Assembly (NCBI GenBank): GCA_021851405.1
Contig: JAJZDW010000021.1
Location: 1-64,000 of the forward strand
Direction: 5' to 3'
Source: Pseudomonadota bacterium
GTDB taxonomy: Bacteria; Pseudomonadota; Gammaproteobacteria; Steroidobacterales; Steroidobacteraceae
DNA: 64,000 bases
The notes below the pieces were generated by a model. The model did no database searches. It saw only the letters and a list, made by a program, of their open reading frames with translations, and was not told where the DNA came from. The translations under genes were made by a program, and so were the position numbers. This document shows positions 45,459 to 54,405 of this stretch, piece by piece (the first letter of the stretch is position 1; every line of letters starts with the position of its first letter).

Positions 45459-46037
45459 GCACATTCTCCACCGGCGCCGCCTCAGCGGCGCGCCGTCGCG
45501 GCCGCAGCCGCCCAAAAACTAGAAATATCGAGCGGGCCGCGCCGCCGTCCGGCGCAGTCCGTGATCCGTCCCGGGGTGCGAGCCCGTGCTCGCGGGGTCC
45601 GCGACGTCGGCACCGCCGTCATCGTCGCCGCCGGCCGGCGGGCGAACCCCGATGACGAACGTCGCAAAACGGCGACAGCGGAGAACTTGCCCGGTCTGCC
45701 CCCTGCATGTCAACCGCGGAGTGAGCCTCGGCCGTACGGGTTTTGCGCTCACGGGGTCCCTGGCGCATGGGCGCCGTCGGATGGTTCCGGGCGAGAGCGA
45801 GGACGGCCGGCGGGGGCGGCGCCTGTGACCTGCTGCCGGTACGCCAGGGGCGGTGCACCGCGAGTCGTGGGCGGTGGCGCCTCAGTGCCTATTGTGCCCG
45901 AGCCGTGTGCGCAGGGATGTGGCCAAGCACACAGCCCATCGATGGAAAGGGGCGCATCGGCTCACGGCGCGTGGCGCGCCGCCGCGACCGCGCAGCTCTC
46001 GATCGCCGGTGGCGCGTCTCAGGGCGCGCCGCAGCCC
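45459..46037. other. Gap with no convincing gene
   Basis: About 580 bases between the adaptor gene and pepN. Long open frames exist on both strands but are Arg/Pro-rich shadows of no known family. On the minus strand a TTGACA box (45708-45713) is a possible -35 for the adaptor gene, without a good -10 at the proper distance. I see no tRNA, repeat or small gene. Confidence 0.45.
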
Positions 46038-48707
46038 TCAAGCGGCGAGTCCGCGTGCGGCCATCTCATGGGTGTTGCGGCTCAATCGTGCGTCCGCCAG
46101 GATGCGCTGCAGCTCGGCGCGCATCTTCGCCCGGCGCTCGGGGTCCATCCGCCGCCACGGACACAGCGGAGCGACCAGCCGGGCGGCGACCTGCGGATTG
46201 ACCGGATCGAGCGCGAGGATGGTGTCGGCGAGGAAGGCGTAGCCGGCGCCCGAGGCGCTGTGGAAGTGCACCGGGTTGCGGCTGCTGAAGGTGCCGACCA
46301 GCGCGCGCACCCGGTTCGGATTGCGCAGATCGAAATCGGCATGGGCCGCCAGGGCGCGCACGGCCGCGGGGGTTTGCGGCAAAGAGGCGCACGCTTGGAT
46401 GGCGAACCACTTGTCGAGCACCAGCGCATCGGTGTGCCAGCGGGCATGAAATGCCTGCAACGCCTCGGTGCGCTCCGGGCACTCGACATGAGACAGCGCG
46501 GCGAGCGCCGCCAGCACGTCGGTCATGTTCCCGGCGCGGTCGAACTGGGACTTGGCGAGCCTCAGGCCGTCGGCCTCGCCGGCGGCGAGCAGATAGGCGA
46601 GGCAGGTGTTGCGCAGCGCGCGCCGACCGATCGACCCGCCGTCGATGCGGTACGGTCCGGAGTCGCTGAGCCGCTCGTAGGTGGCGCGCAGTTCCGTGCG
46701 CAGCGCCTGCCCCAGTGCGCGCTTGGTCGCCTCACGTGCCGCGTGGATCGCCTCCGGATCGACGAGCTCGAGCTGATCGGCGAGGTACGCCTCCCCCGGC
46801 AGCACGAGCGCCTGGGCCGCAAAGGCCGGATCGGCCTCGGCCGTCGCGAGCGTCGCGGCCGCCGCATCGATCACCGCCGGCTCGAGCTCGGGCGTCTCGC
46901 CCCGGCGCCAGGCCTGTGCCATCGCCAGCATCACGTCGGTGGCGTAGCGCTGGCCGGCGTCCCAGCGGACGAACGGATCGCTGTCGTGGGTGGCCAGCAG
47001 GCGCAGCTGCGCGGCGCTCAGGCCGCTGAGGCGCACCGGGGCGGAAAATCCCCGCAACAAAGAGGGCACCGGCCGGCGGGGCAGCGCTTCGAACACGAAG
47101 CGGGACTGCTCGGCATCGGCCAGCAGCACGCGCGGGCCGGCGGGCGTCGCCGCCTCCCCGGCGAGCCGAGCAGGCAGGGGGGCCCCGGTCTGATCGAGCA
47201 GCCCCAGGGCAAGCGGCACGACCAGCGCCCTCTTGTGCGGCTGGCCGGGCGTCGGCGGCGTGCGCTGCGTGACGTTGAGCACGTAGCGGCCGCTGGCGTC
47301 GTCGTATTCGTCGGTGACGGTGAGCTCGGGCGTGCCGGCCTGGTGGTACCAGTCCTTGAAGCGGCTCAGATCGACGCCCGAGGCGTCTGCCATTGCCGCG
47401 ACGAACTCATCGATGGTGACGGCCTGATTGTCGTGGCGGGCGAAGTACAGGTCCATGCCGCGGCGAAACGCATCGCGACCGATGATGGTGGCCATCATGC
47501 GGATGACTTCAGCCCCCTTGTTGTACACGGTCGCGGTGTAGAAATTGTCGATCGCCTCGTAGCGGTCGGGCTGCACCGGATGGGCGAGGGGACCGGCGTC
47601 CTCACGGAACTGCGCCTCGCGCAGCAGGCGTACGTCGCCGATGCGTTTCACCGCGCGCGAGCCCTGATCCATGCTGAATTCCTGGTCGCGGTAGACCGTC
47701 AGACCCTCCTTCAGCGACAGCTGGAACCAATCGCGGCAGGTGACGCGATTGCCGGTCCAGTTGTGGAAGTACTCGTGGGCGACCACCGACTCGATGCTCT
47801 GGTAGTCGGCGTCCGTGGCGGTCTCGGGGTCGGCGAGCACGCACTTGGTGTTGAAGATGTTCAGACCCTTGTTCTCCATCGCACCCATGTTGAAGTCGGA
47901 CACGGCGGCGATGTTGAACACGTCGAGGTCGTATTCGAGGCCGAACCGCTCCTCGTCCCACCGCATCGCCGCCTGCAGTGAGCGCATGGCGTGCGCGCAG
48001 CGCCCTTGGTCGCCGGGGCGCACCCAGATCGCCAGCGCCACCTCGCGTCCCGAGCGGGTGGTGAATCGGTCGCGCACGGCGACCAGCGCGCCGGCGACCA
48101 GTGCGAACAGGTAGCAGGGCTTCGGGTGCGGGTCGATCCAGGTGATGCGGTGGCGCCCGTCGGGCAGCAGCTCCAGCGGTCCGGGGTTGCCGTTCGAGAG
48201 CATCACCGGGCAGGTGGCGCGATCGGCGGTGATGCTCACCGTGTAGCGCGCCATCACGTCCGGGCGGTCCGGGAAATAGGTGATGCGGCGGAAGCCCTCC
48301 GCTTCGCACTGAGTGAAAAAGGCACCGTTCGAGACGTACAGGCCCGAGAGCTCCGTATTCGCCGCCGGGTCGATGCGGGTCTCGATCTCGAGCAGGCAGC
48401 TGTCCGGAACCGCATCGATCACGAGCGCGGTGTCTTGCAGGCGCCAGCGCTCGGCGCTCAGCGCGATGCCGTCGATGGCCATGGCCAGCACCGGCTGACC
48501 GGCTCCCTCGAGCCGCAGCGCCGCGCGCCGCTCGAGCGCAGGATTGCGGCGCAGCGCAAGCCCCGAGCGCACCCGGGTGGCCTCAGGGTCGAGGGTGAAT
48601 TCCAGTCGGACCGTATCGATGAGGTAGGCGGGCGGCTGGTAGTCCGCGAGCCGGGTCTCGCGCGGCGCGGGGGTGGCGGCGGCGGCAGATCGGGGGGAGT
48701 CGGGCAT
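46038..48707 (-). CDS. pepN: Aminopeptidase N (M1 family)
   Basis: An 889-residue zinc aminopeptidase, typical PepN length. The substrate-recognition GAMEN motif is at 275-279, and the zinc site HEYFH (311-315) followed by Glu334 after 18 residues is intact; TVYRDQEFSMDQGSRAVKRI follows. The C-terminal half has an armadillo-like helical region ending LSRNTHEMAARGLAA. It removes neutral and basic N-terminal residues in the cytoplasm, recycling peptides. It is single and has no clear operon partner. Confidence 0.95.
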   Translation of the reverse strand: MPDSPRSAAAATPAPRETRLADYQPPAYLIDTVRLEFTLDPEATRVRSGLALRRNPALERRAALRLEGAGQPVLAMAIDGIALSAERWRLQDTALVIDAVPDSCLLEIETRIDPAANTELSGLYVSNGAFFTQCEAEGFRRITYFPDRPDVMARYTVSITADRATCPVMLSNGNPGPLELLPDGRHRITWIDPHPKPCYLFALVAGALVAVRDRFTTRSGREVALAIWVRPGDQGRCAHAMRSLQAAMRWDEERFGLEYDLDVFNIAAVSDFNMGAMENKGLNIFNTKCVLADPETATDADYQSIESVVAHEYFHNWTGNRVTCRDWFQLSLKEGLTVYRDQEFSMDQGSRAVKRIGDVRLLREAQFREDAGPLAHPVQPDRYEAIDNFYTATVYNKGAEVIRMMATIIGRDAFRRGMDLYFARHDNQAVTIDEFVAAMADASGVDLSRFKDWYHQAGTPELTVTDEYDDASGRYVLNVTQRTPPTPGQPHKRALVVPLALGLLDQTGAPLPARLAGEAATPAGPRVLLADAEQSRFVFEALPRRPVPSLLRGFSAPVRLSGLSAAQLRLLATHDSDPFVRWDAGQRYATDVMLAMAQAWRRGETPELEPAVIDAAAATLATAEADPAFAAQALVLPGEAYLADQLELVDPEAIHAAREATKRALGQALRTELRATYERLSDSGPYRIDGGSIGRRALRNTCLAYLLAAGEADGLRLAKSQFDRAGNMTDVLAALAALSHVECPERTEALQAFHARWHTDALVLDKWFAIQACASLPQTPAAVRALAAHADFDLRNPNRVRALVGTFSSRNPVHFHSASGAGYAFLADTILALDPVNPQVAARLVAPLCPWRRMDPERRAKMRAELQRILADARLSRNTHEMAARGLAA

Positions 48708-48874
48708 GGCGCGTCCGGAATCCGAAAATGCGATGGGAGGATGAGCGGGAAAACTACCACGAAGGGCGGAGGGATTCCGCTGGGAACGGCCGTCCCCGGG
48801 CCGATCATGCGCCCCCGCCGCCGCACGGGCAGCCCTTCGAGCGCCCCCGGCCGGGCGCCGGGGCGTTCATGCGG

Positions 48875-49657
48875 CTATCGCGCCGCGGCGCGCAGCAGCA
48901 GCGGACTGTGTCCGCGGGCCTGCGGTCCCATGGCGTACAGGTACGGTCCGGTGACCTCTTGCGGCGTCGGATGCGCCCCGCTCGGCTCACCCGGGTAGTG
49001 CAGCCGCCGCCCGGGGGTCATCACCGCCCCGGTGTCGATCCCGAACACGCGCAGCGGATGCGCACTGCCGGCGTGATATTCGTCGGCCAACACCCCGATG
49101 AGCGCTTCCTGCGCGCCCTTGGCCATGGCGAAGCCGCCCCAGAACGCCCGGTCCGCCGCATGCAGCGAGAAGCCGACGACCGGATCGGGCGCCTTGTGCA
49201 GCAGCGGCATGCACCACTGGGTGAGGAAGAACGGTGCCGCCAGATTGATGTTCATGACCTTGGTCCAGGTCGCCGGCGGATAGTGCTCGAAGGGCGTCAG
49301 CGCACCGATCCAGGCCGCATTGTTGAGCAGGCCGTCGAGTCGTCCGAAGCGCTCATCGATGCGCGCGGCAATCTCGCGCAGACCGGCGATCGTGATACCG
49401 GACAGATCGGCCGGACAGAGCAGCGGTTCGATGGCACCGAGGCTCGCCAGTTCGTCGTTGAGTGACTCCAGCCCCGCGCGGTCCCAGTCGAGCAACACGA
49501 GCTGCGCGCCGTGCCGCGCATAGCGCAGCGCAACGGCGCGGCCGATGCCCTGCGCCGCGCCGCTCAACAGGATGATCCGGCCGGCGAGGAGGTCCGTGCC
49601 CGCATCGTAACTCAACAGGCTGCCGTAGTCGGCGGCGCCTCGGTCACTCGAGTCCAT
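48875..49657 (-). CDS. Short-chain dehydrogenase (SDR), catalytic Tyr replaced by Phe
   Basis: About 260 residues from ATG 49657. The cofactor motif is LSGAAQGIGRAVALRYARHGAQL (GxxxGxG) and LLNNAAWIGAL is the NNAG-like site. The catalytic YxxxK is changed: the segment reads WGGFAMAKGAQEAL, so Phe176 stands where Tyr is expected, with Lys180 kept. Overall it resembles YciK-type SDRs, whose role is not well known. It is divergent from the cytochrome bc1 operon, and an SDR beside these genes is also known in the Acidithiobacillus petI operon. Activity is uncertain because of the missing Tyr. Confidence 0.85.
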   Translation of the reverse strand: MDSSDRGAADYGSLLSYDAGTDLLAGRIILLSGAAQGIGRAVALRYARHGAQLVLLDWDRAGLESLNDELASLGAIEPLLCPADLSGITIAGLREIAARIDERFGRLDGLLNNAAWIGALTPFEHYPPATWTKVMNINLAAPFFLTQWCMPLLHKAPDPVVGFSLHAADRAFWGGFAMAKGAQEALIGVLADEYHAGSAHPLRVFGIDTGAVMTPGRRLHYPGEPSGAHPTPQEVTGPYLYAMGPQARGHSPLLLRAAAR

Positions 49658-50113
49658 CGCGCTCTGTGTCGTGGGGAAAGGTGCGCGCACTATACGACAA
49701 AGCCATTTGCGCCGCGCATCTGCGCTCGGACGCGCCACTGGGTGATGATTATCAGTTCTCTCGCGCCAGCATTGCGGTGAGTACGTATGAGCGTAATGCG
49801 GCGCGCCCGATACCATCTGCGCGCAGATGGAATCGAACGCGCCCATGGTCACGCCCACACGCAGCTCTGCTGCGGCGGGCGGCACCGGCGGCCGGGACGT
49901 GCGCCGAGGGTGCTGATTCTTGATCGAGACAACTGAATTTCCCACCGCTGGCGCGATGCACAGCCGGCCGCTGCGACGAGCGGCGCCGCCGACTTGGTGC
50001 GGCGCGTCGCTGCGCACGCATCCGATTGAGCCGACCGCGCCGGCACGGCGGTCTCCATCCGGCTCGTATACAGTTCACCGCACAGCAGAACCGACGGCAG
50101 AAGGGCGCAAGCC
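49658..50113. promoter_or_regulatory. Divergent intergenic region between SDR and petA with 18-bp palindrome
   Basis: A perfect 18-bp palindrome lies at 49813-49830 (CCATCTGC facing GCAGATGG, centre GC). It sits near the middle of the 456-base gap and could serve both genes. No other gene is apparent; petA has no strong SD nearby apart from an A-rich start context. The operator role is inference. Confidence 0.4.
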
Positions 50114-50794
50114 ATGAGAGATGATGCGAAGCAGGCAGAACAAGACGTGGTCATGGATTCCATCCGACCCGCGCCGCAGACCGATAAGGCGCGCCGGAAT
50201 TTCCTGATCGGCACCGCCGGGGTGCTCGGCGCCGGGGCGGTCGGGCTCCTCGCCGATGCGCTGATCGACAACATGAACCCGGGCAAGGCCGTCGAGGCGC
50301 TCGGTGCGCCGATCGAGGTGGACGTCAGCCGGATCGAGCCCGGACAGCTGATTCTCGCCGAATGGAAGAAGAAGCCGATCTGGATCCTCAGGCGCGAGCC
50401 GTGGATGCTCAAGACGCTCGAGGACGCCTCGCTGCTGCAGCGGCTGAAGGATCCGCGCAGCATGCAGAATCAGCAGCCGACCGCCCAGTTCGTGAACGGC
50501 AATTACCGCGCGCTGCGACCGGAATACTTCATCGCCGTCGCGCTGTGCACCCACATGCAGTGCATTCCGGGCTACCGGCCCGCTCCGCACACTCTGACGC
50601 CGTGGTGGCCGGGCGGCTTTCACTGCGCCTGTCACGGTTCGATGTACGACTTCTCCGCGCGTGTGATCGAGGGGTCACCGGCGCCTTCGAACATCCCGAT
50701 CCCACCGTACTTCTGGAAATCCGCGACCGTGGCCCGCATCGGCGAGGTGGACGCGTCCGGGGCGAAGAAGAACTGGTCGCCCGATATCTGGTGA
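50114..50794 (+). CDS. petA: Ubiquinol-cytochrome c reductase Rieske iron-sulfur subunit
   Basis: A 226-residue Rieske protein. A twin-arginine signal (RRNFLIGTAG, Arg27-Arg28) and membrane anchor lie near 28-50. The 2Fe-2S cluster is held by Cys145 and His147 in CTHMQC and Cys171 and His174 in CACHGSMYD; the disulfide pair is Cys150 and Cys173. Compared with most homologues, the second residue of the CTHLGC box is altered (Gln for Gly) and CPCHGS is CACHGS. It receives electrons from quinol in the bc1 complex. Second in this region to the SDR, first in the pet operon. Confidence 0.93.
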   Translation: MRDDAKQAEQDVVMDSIRPAPQTDKARRNFLIGTAGVLGAGAVGLLADALIDNMNPGKAVEALGAPIEVDVSRIEPGQLILAEWKKKPIWILRREPWMLKTLEDASLLQRLKDPRSMQNQQPTAQFVNGNYRALRPEYFIAVALCTHMQCIPGYRPAPHTLTPWWPGGFHCACHGSMYDFSARVIEGSPAPSNIPIPPYFWKSATVARIGEVDASGAKKNWSPDIW

Positions 50795-50845
50795 GTGCGC
50801 CGCCGCGCCGCACATCGCAATCCATCAACGAAGGAAACGACCGCA

Positions 50846-51592
50846 ATGAAATCCGCGTTGGCCGCACTCCTGATCGCCATTGCCATTCTTCCCCCGGTGT
50901 ACGGCAAGGACGATTACCACGGTCTGCCGCCGGCCGGCGCCGCGACACAGGGCGCGGCTCTGCTCGCCGTGTGTGCCGCATGCCACGGCATGAACGGGAT
51001 CGGCATGAGCCCGACGCACCCGAATCTCGCCGGCCAGGGGTACAACTACATCCTGAAGCAGTTGGAGAACTTCCGCAGCGGCGCGCGCAAGTCGAGCATC
51101 ATGACCGGGATGGCCATGACCATCCCGCCCTCGCCGAAGCACGCGAACCTGAAGGACATCGCGGCGTACTTCTCGCAGCTGAAGCCGATGTGGACCTATG
51201 TCGCGGTCGGCGCGGTGCCGGCAACGGCCGCGCAGCTGCAGCTCGGGAAAATCATCTACCGGCGCGGCAATGCGGCCGAGGGACTGCCGGCCTGCGCGGC
51301 CTGCCACGGCCTGAACGGGGAGGGCAACGGCCCGATGGCGATCCCGGCACTCGCCGGACAGCATGCCCCGTACATGCTCGGAGAACTGCAGCGCTTCGCA
51401 AGCGGCCGGCGTACCAACAGTCCCGGCCAGGTCATGTACACCATCTCCCGGGCGATGACCGCGGATGAGGAGAATGCCGTCATCGCCTATCTGGCGCAAT
51501 TGAATCCCGACCAGGTGCTCGGTATGGGACCGAAGAATTTTACCGCTTACGCGCAGCTGCACGGCGCGCCGGGTGCCCCCAAGGCGCACTGA
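50846..51592 (+). CDS. Cytochrome c4-type dihaem protein
   Basis: About 248 residues from ATG 50846, with a signal peptide (ending PPVYG). Two c-type haem sites: CAACH at Cys43-Cys46-His47 and CAACH at Cys150-Cys153-His154, each in a repeated domain with a GMAMTIP or GPMAIPALAGQ Met-ligand region. Cytochrome c4 is a soluble or membrane-linked electron carrier for oxidases. Its placement between petA and petB is unusual: it normally lies elsewhere. It probably passes electrons from this bc1 complex. Confidence 0.9.
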   Translation: MKSALAALLIAIAILPPVYGKDDYHGLPPAGAATQGAALLAVCAACHGMNGIGMSPTHPNLAGQGYNYILKQLENFRSGARKSSIMTGMAMTIPPSPKHANLKDIAAYFSQLKPMWTYVAVGAVPATAAQLQLGKIIYRRGNAAEGLPACAACHGLNGEGNGPMAIPALAGQHAPYMLGELQRFASGRRTNSPGQVMYTISRAMTADEENAVIAYLAQLNPDQVLGMGPKNFTAYAQLHGAPGAPKAH

Positions 51593-51679
51593 CGGCGCTC
51601 CTGCCGAGCGGCGCCGTCCGAGGGGCGCTACGGCTTCTCGATGCGGCGGCAACGTACGAACTGCAAGGTCTTCAAATCC

Positions 51680-53113
51680 ATGAACAACAGCAAGCCATCA
51701 AAAACGAGCGGTGTGTTCGGTTGGTTCGATCAGCGTCTGCCGATCTCAGCCACCTGGCGCAGCCAGGTGTCGCGTTATCCGGCGCCGAAGAACTTCAATC
51801 TCTGGTACTTCTTCGGCTCGCTCGCCATGCTGGTGCTGGTGATGCAGCTGGCGACCGGATTGTTCCTCGCGATTCATTATCAGCCGAATCCGCACCTCGC
51901 CTACTGGTCGGTGCTGCGCGGCATCCAGCGCGATTCGCGCTGGGGTTGGCTGATTCGCGACATGCACGTCGTCGGAGCCTCGGCCTTCTTCCTCCTGGTC
52001 TACCTGCACATGTATCGAGCCGTGATGTACGGTTCGTACAAGAAGCCGCGCGAGCTGCTCTGGCTGGTCGGGATCTTCATCTACCTGGCGCTCGCCGCCG
52101 AGGCATTCCTCGGGTATCTCTTGCCCTGGGGGCAGATGTCGTACTGGGGTTCGGCGGTTGTGACGAATTTCGTCACCGCACTGCCGGTGATCGGCAAGCC
52201 GATCGCGACCTGGATGCGCGGCTCGTTCGTGGTCGACCTGCCGACATTGAACCGATTCTTCGTGTTTCACGTGTTCCTGATGCCGATGCTGCTGCTCGCG
52301 CTCGTGCTCGTGCATCTGATCGCGCTGCATCAGGTGGGCTCGAACAATCCGGACGGCATCGAGATTCACGAGAACGTGAACGAGTCCGGCTGGCCGCGCG
52401 ATGGGATTCCCTTCCATCCGTACTACACGGTGAAGGATCTGTTCGGCGTCAGCGTGTTCTTCGTGGTGTTCTTCTGGTTCGTGTTCTACAAGCCGGCCGG
52501 CTGGGGTCTGCTGCTCGATAAGCTCAATTACACGCCGGCCAACATCCTGCACACGCCTGCGGACATCCACCCGTTGTGGTTCTTCCTGCCGTTCTACGCG
52601 ATGTTGCGCGGTGTGCCGGACAAGCTCTACGGGATCATGGCATTCGGTGGTTCGTTCGTGCTGCTCGCATTTCTGCCGCTGCTCGATCGAAATCCCATCC
52701 GCTCGATCCGCTATCGCTCAAAGCTCTACAAGTTCAACGTGCTGATGATGGCAGCGTCCTTTCTCTGGCTCGGCTGGATCGCGCATGGGTTCGCCACGGA
52801 GCACAACATGGTGTACGGCCTGCACGTCACCGAGGTGTTTTACGCGACGTTCCTCGTGCTGCCGTTTTTCAACCGCCAGCGCTCGGTGCGCGCCAAGGTC
52901 CTCTGGTTGGTGCTCGCCGAAGCGGCGGTCTGGCTGATCGATGTGTGGATGTACTCGATCCACGCCCATGGCTGGGACCTGATGTTGCTCACGGACTGGA
53001 TTCCGACGCTGTACCTGCTGGTGGTCTTCGGCAGTGCGCTCGCCTTCCCGGCCTTGACGCGCGATGCGGCGAAGCTTCCCGAGCGGCTCACCGCCGGCGG
53101 GATCTTCCACTGA
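51680..53113 (+). CDS. petB: Cytochrome b of the bc1 complex
   Basis: About 477 residues from ATG 51680; the open frame upstream is unrelated. Four haem-ligand histidines are seen: His96 and His110 in helix B, His197 and His212 in helix D. The Qo-site motif, PEWY in mitochondrial and many bacterial proteins, is PLWF here (Pro298-Leu299-Trp300-Phe301). The loop SNNPDGIEI and the C-terminal helices fit beta/gammaproteobacterial cytochrome b. It oxidises ubiquinol at the Qo site. The order petA-c4-petB-petC is clear. Confidence 0.95.
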   Translation: MNNSKPSKTSGVFGWFDQRLPISATWRSQVSRYPAPKNFNLWYFFGSLAMLVLVMQLATGLFLAIHYQPNPHLAYWSVLRGIQRDSRWGWLIRDMHVVGASAFFLLVYLHMYRAVMYGSYKKPRELLWLVGIFIYLALAAEAFLGYLLPWGQMSYWGSAVVTNFVTALPVIGKPIATWMRGSFVVDLPTLNRFFVFHVFLMPMLLLALVLVHLIALHQVGSNNPDGIEIHENVNESGWPRDGIPFHPYYTVKDLFGVSVFFVVFFWFVFYKPAGWGLLLDKLNYTPANILHTPADIHPLWFFLPFYAMLRGVPDKLYGIMAFGGSFVLLAFLPLLDRNPIRSIRYRSKLYKFNVLMMAASFLWLGWIAHGFATEHNMVYGLHVTEVFYATFLVLPFFNRQRSVRAKVLWLVLAEAAVWLIDVWMYSIHAHGWDLMLLTDWIPTLYLLVVFGSALAFPALTRDAAKLPERLTAGGIFH

Positions 53114-53198
53114 GCCCAGATCGGCCGGCGCTTCTCTGGGCTGGGCAGCGCCGCAGATGGACGACACACAGACGAACTTATCTCGGCAGGTTCATGCA

Positions 53199-54005
53199 AT
53201 GACACAGAAAAACTCTCCGCGCCGGCATCGTCCCGTCTTGGCGCTGGCCGCGGTGCTGCTGGCCGCATGCGGTGCGGCGTGGGGCTCGGTGGCGAGTACG
53301 GTCCCGCCGCTGCGCCCGATTACGGTCAACCTGCAGGACAAGGCGGCACTGCGCAACGGCGCGCTGTACACGGTGCACATGTGCGTCGCGTGCCACTCTC
53401 TGCAGGGCGTGCGCTACAGCTCGCTGCCGAAGGTTCTCGGCCTGAGCCGTGCGCAGTTCCTGGCCACGATCGGCACCAACGGCCATCACTATCACGACAC
53501 CATCACGAGCAACATGCCGGCGGCGATGATGGAGGCGTACGTGAAGATCGCGCCGCCGGATCTGACCGTGATCGCCCAGCGACGATCGGCGGCGTGGCTG
53601 TATACCTACCTGACGTCCTTCTATGTCGATCCGTCGCGCCCGACCGGTGTCAACAATACGGTTAGGTACAACGTCGCCATGCCGGACGTGTTCGCCTCGA
53701 TGCAGGGGCTGCAGAAGCCGGTCGTGGTCCAGGGGCTGCGCTTTGGCAGCCCGGCCAAGGTGGCCATCGGCGTCGAGCCGCTGACTCAAGGGAGCATGAC
53801 GAAGGCGCAGTTCGACCAGACGGCGCGGGATATCGTGGCCTTCCTCTACGCGGTGGCGCACCCGCATCAGCAGGAGCGCGCGCGCCTCGGGCCTTGGATT
53901 CTCGGGCTCTTCCTCGCGCTCTCGGTGCTGACCTACCTCCTCTATAAACTCTATTGGCGCCGCGTCATCACCAGCGAGGAGCGCTGGTGGAGAGTCGGGC
54001 GGTGA
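53199..54005 (+). CDS. petC: Cytochrome c1
   Basis: About 268 residues from ATG 53199, with a signal peptide. The single haem site is CVACH (Cys62-Cys65-His66). The Met ligand is likely in VAMPDVFASMQGL. A C-terminal membrane anchor follows (WILGLFLALSVLTYLLYKLYW). This is the third bc1 subunit, which passes electrons from the Rieske protein to the soluble cytochrome, here probably the c4 protein. It overlaps the next small membrane gene by four bases (GTGA). Confidence 0.94.
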   Translation: MTQKNSPRRHRPVLALAAVLLAACGAAWGSVASTVPPLRPITVNLQDKAALRNGALYTVHMCVACHSLQGVRYSSLPKVLGLSRAQFLATIGTNGHHYHDTITSNMPAAMMEAYVKIAPPDLTVIAQRRSAAWLYTYLTSFYVDPSRPTGVNNTVRYNVAMPDVFASMQGLQKPVVVQGLRFGSPAKVAIGVEPLTQGSMTKAQFDQTARDIVAFLYAVAHPHQQERARLGPWILGLFLALSVLTYLLYKLYWRRVITSEERWWRVGR

Positions 54006-54361
54006 TCGCGGCGCTCGGGGCCGACGGGGCGCTCGCCGCGCCCGAGGCCGGGCAGGATCTGCGCGATTCCTGGCGGGCCTATGCGGCACTCGCCCTCGGC
54101 ACGGTGTTGTTCGTCTTCACGATCTGGTACGAGGTCTATCGCGACACCCGTCCGGATGCGGCCGCCTGGCGCGATGCGGTGCTGCAGAGCCACCGCCAAT
54201 GGCGTCTGCGGACCTCGTTCCTGTTCCTGATCTGGTCGATTCTGGCCGGGTTCTGCGCGCCGTTCGGGTTCGCCTCTGTGGTGTTCGTGCCGGTGTGGAT
54301 CTGGTTCGTCTACCGCGTGGTACGCGGCGCGGTGCAGTTCGCACGTCACCGCGTCATCTGA
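54002..54361 (+). CDS. Small membrane protein downstream of petC, unknown
   Basis: About 119 residues from GTG 54002 (GTGA overlap with petC). Two hydrophobic segments (ALALGTVLFVFTIWYEVY and FLFLIWSILAGFCAPFGFASVVFVPVWIWFVYRVV) suggest two or three helices, joined by a basic loop (SHRQWRLRTS). It loosely recalls DUF4870-type membrane proteins, but I am not sure. Coupling to petC suggests a link to the bc1 complex or simply cotranscription. Confidence 0.6.
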   Translation: MIAALGADGALAAPEAGQDLRDSWRAYAALALGTVLFVFTIWYEVYRDTRPDAAAWRDAVLQSHRQWRLRTSFLFLIWSILAGFCAPFGFASVVFVPVWIWFVYRVVRGAVQFARHRVI

Positions 54362-54405
54362 CGGCACCGAGACGCGCAGGGCACCTTGGCCTCGAGGCGC
54401 TGCGC

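Noticed and set aside
45075-47981. Very long plus-strand open frame (968 codons) opposite pepN and the adaptor gene
   Set aside because: It lies antisense to two clear genes, has Arg/Gly/His-rich composition and no family resemblance; this is common in GC-rich DNA.
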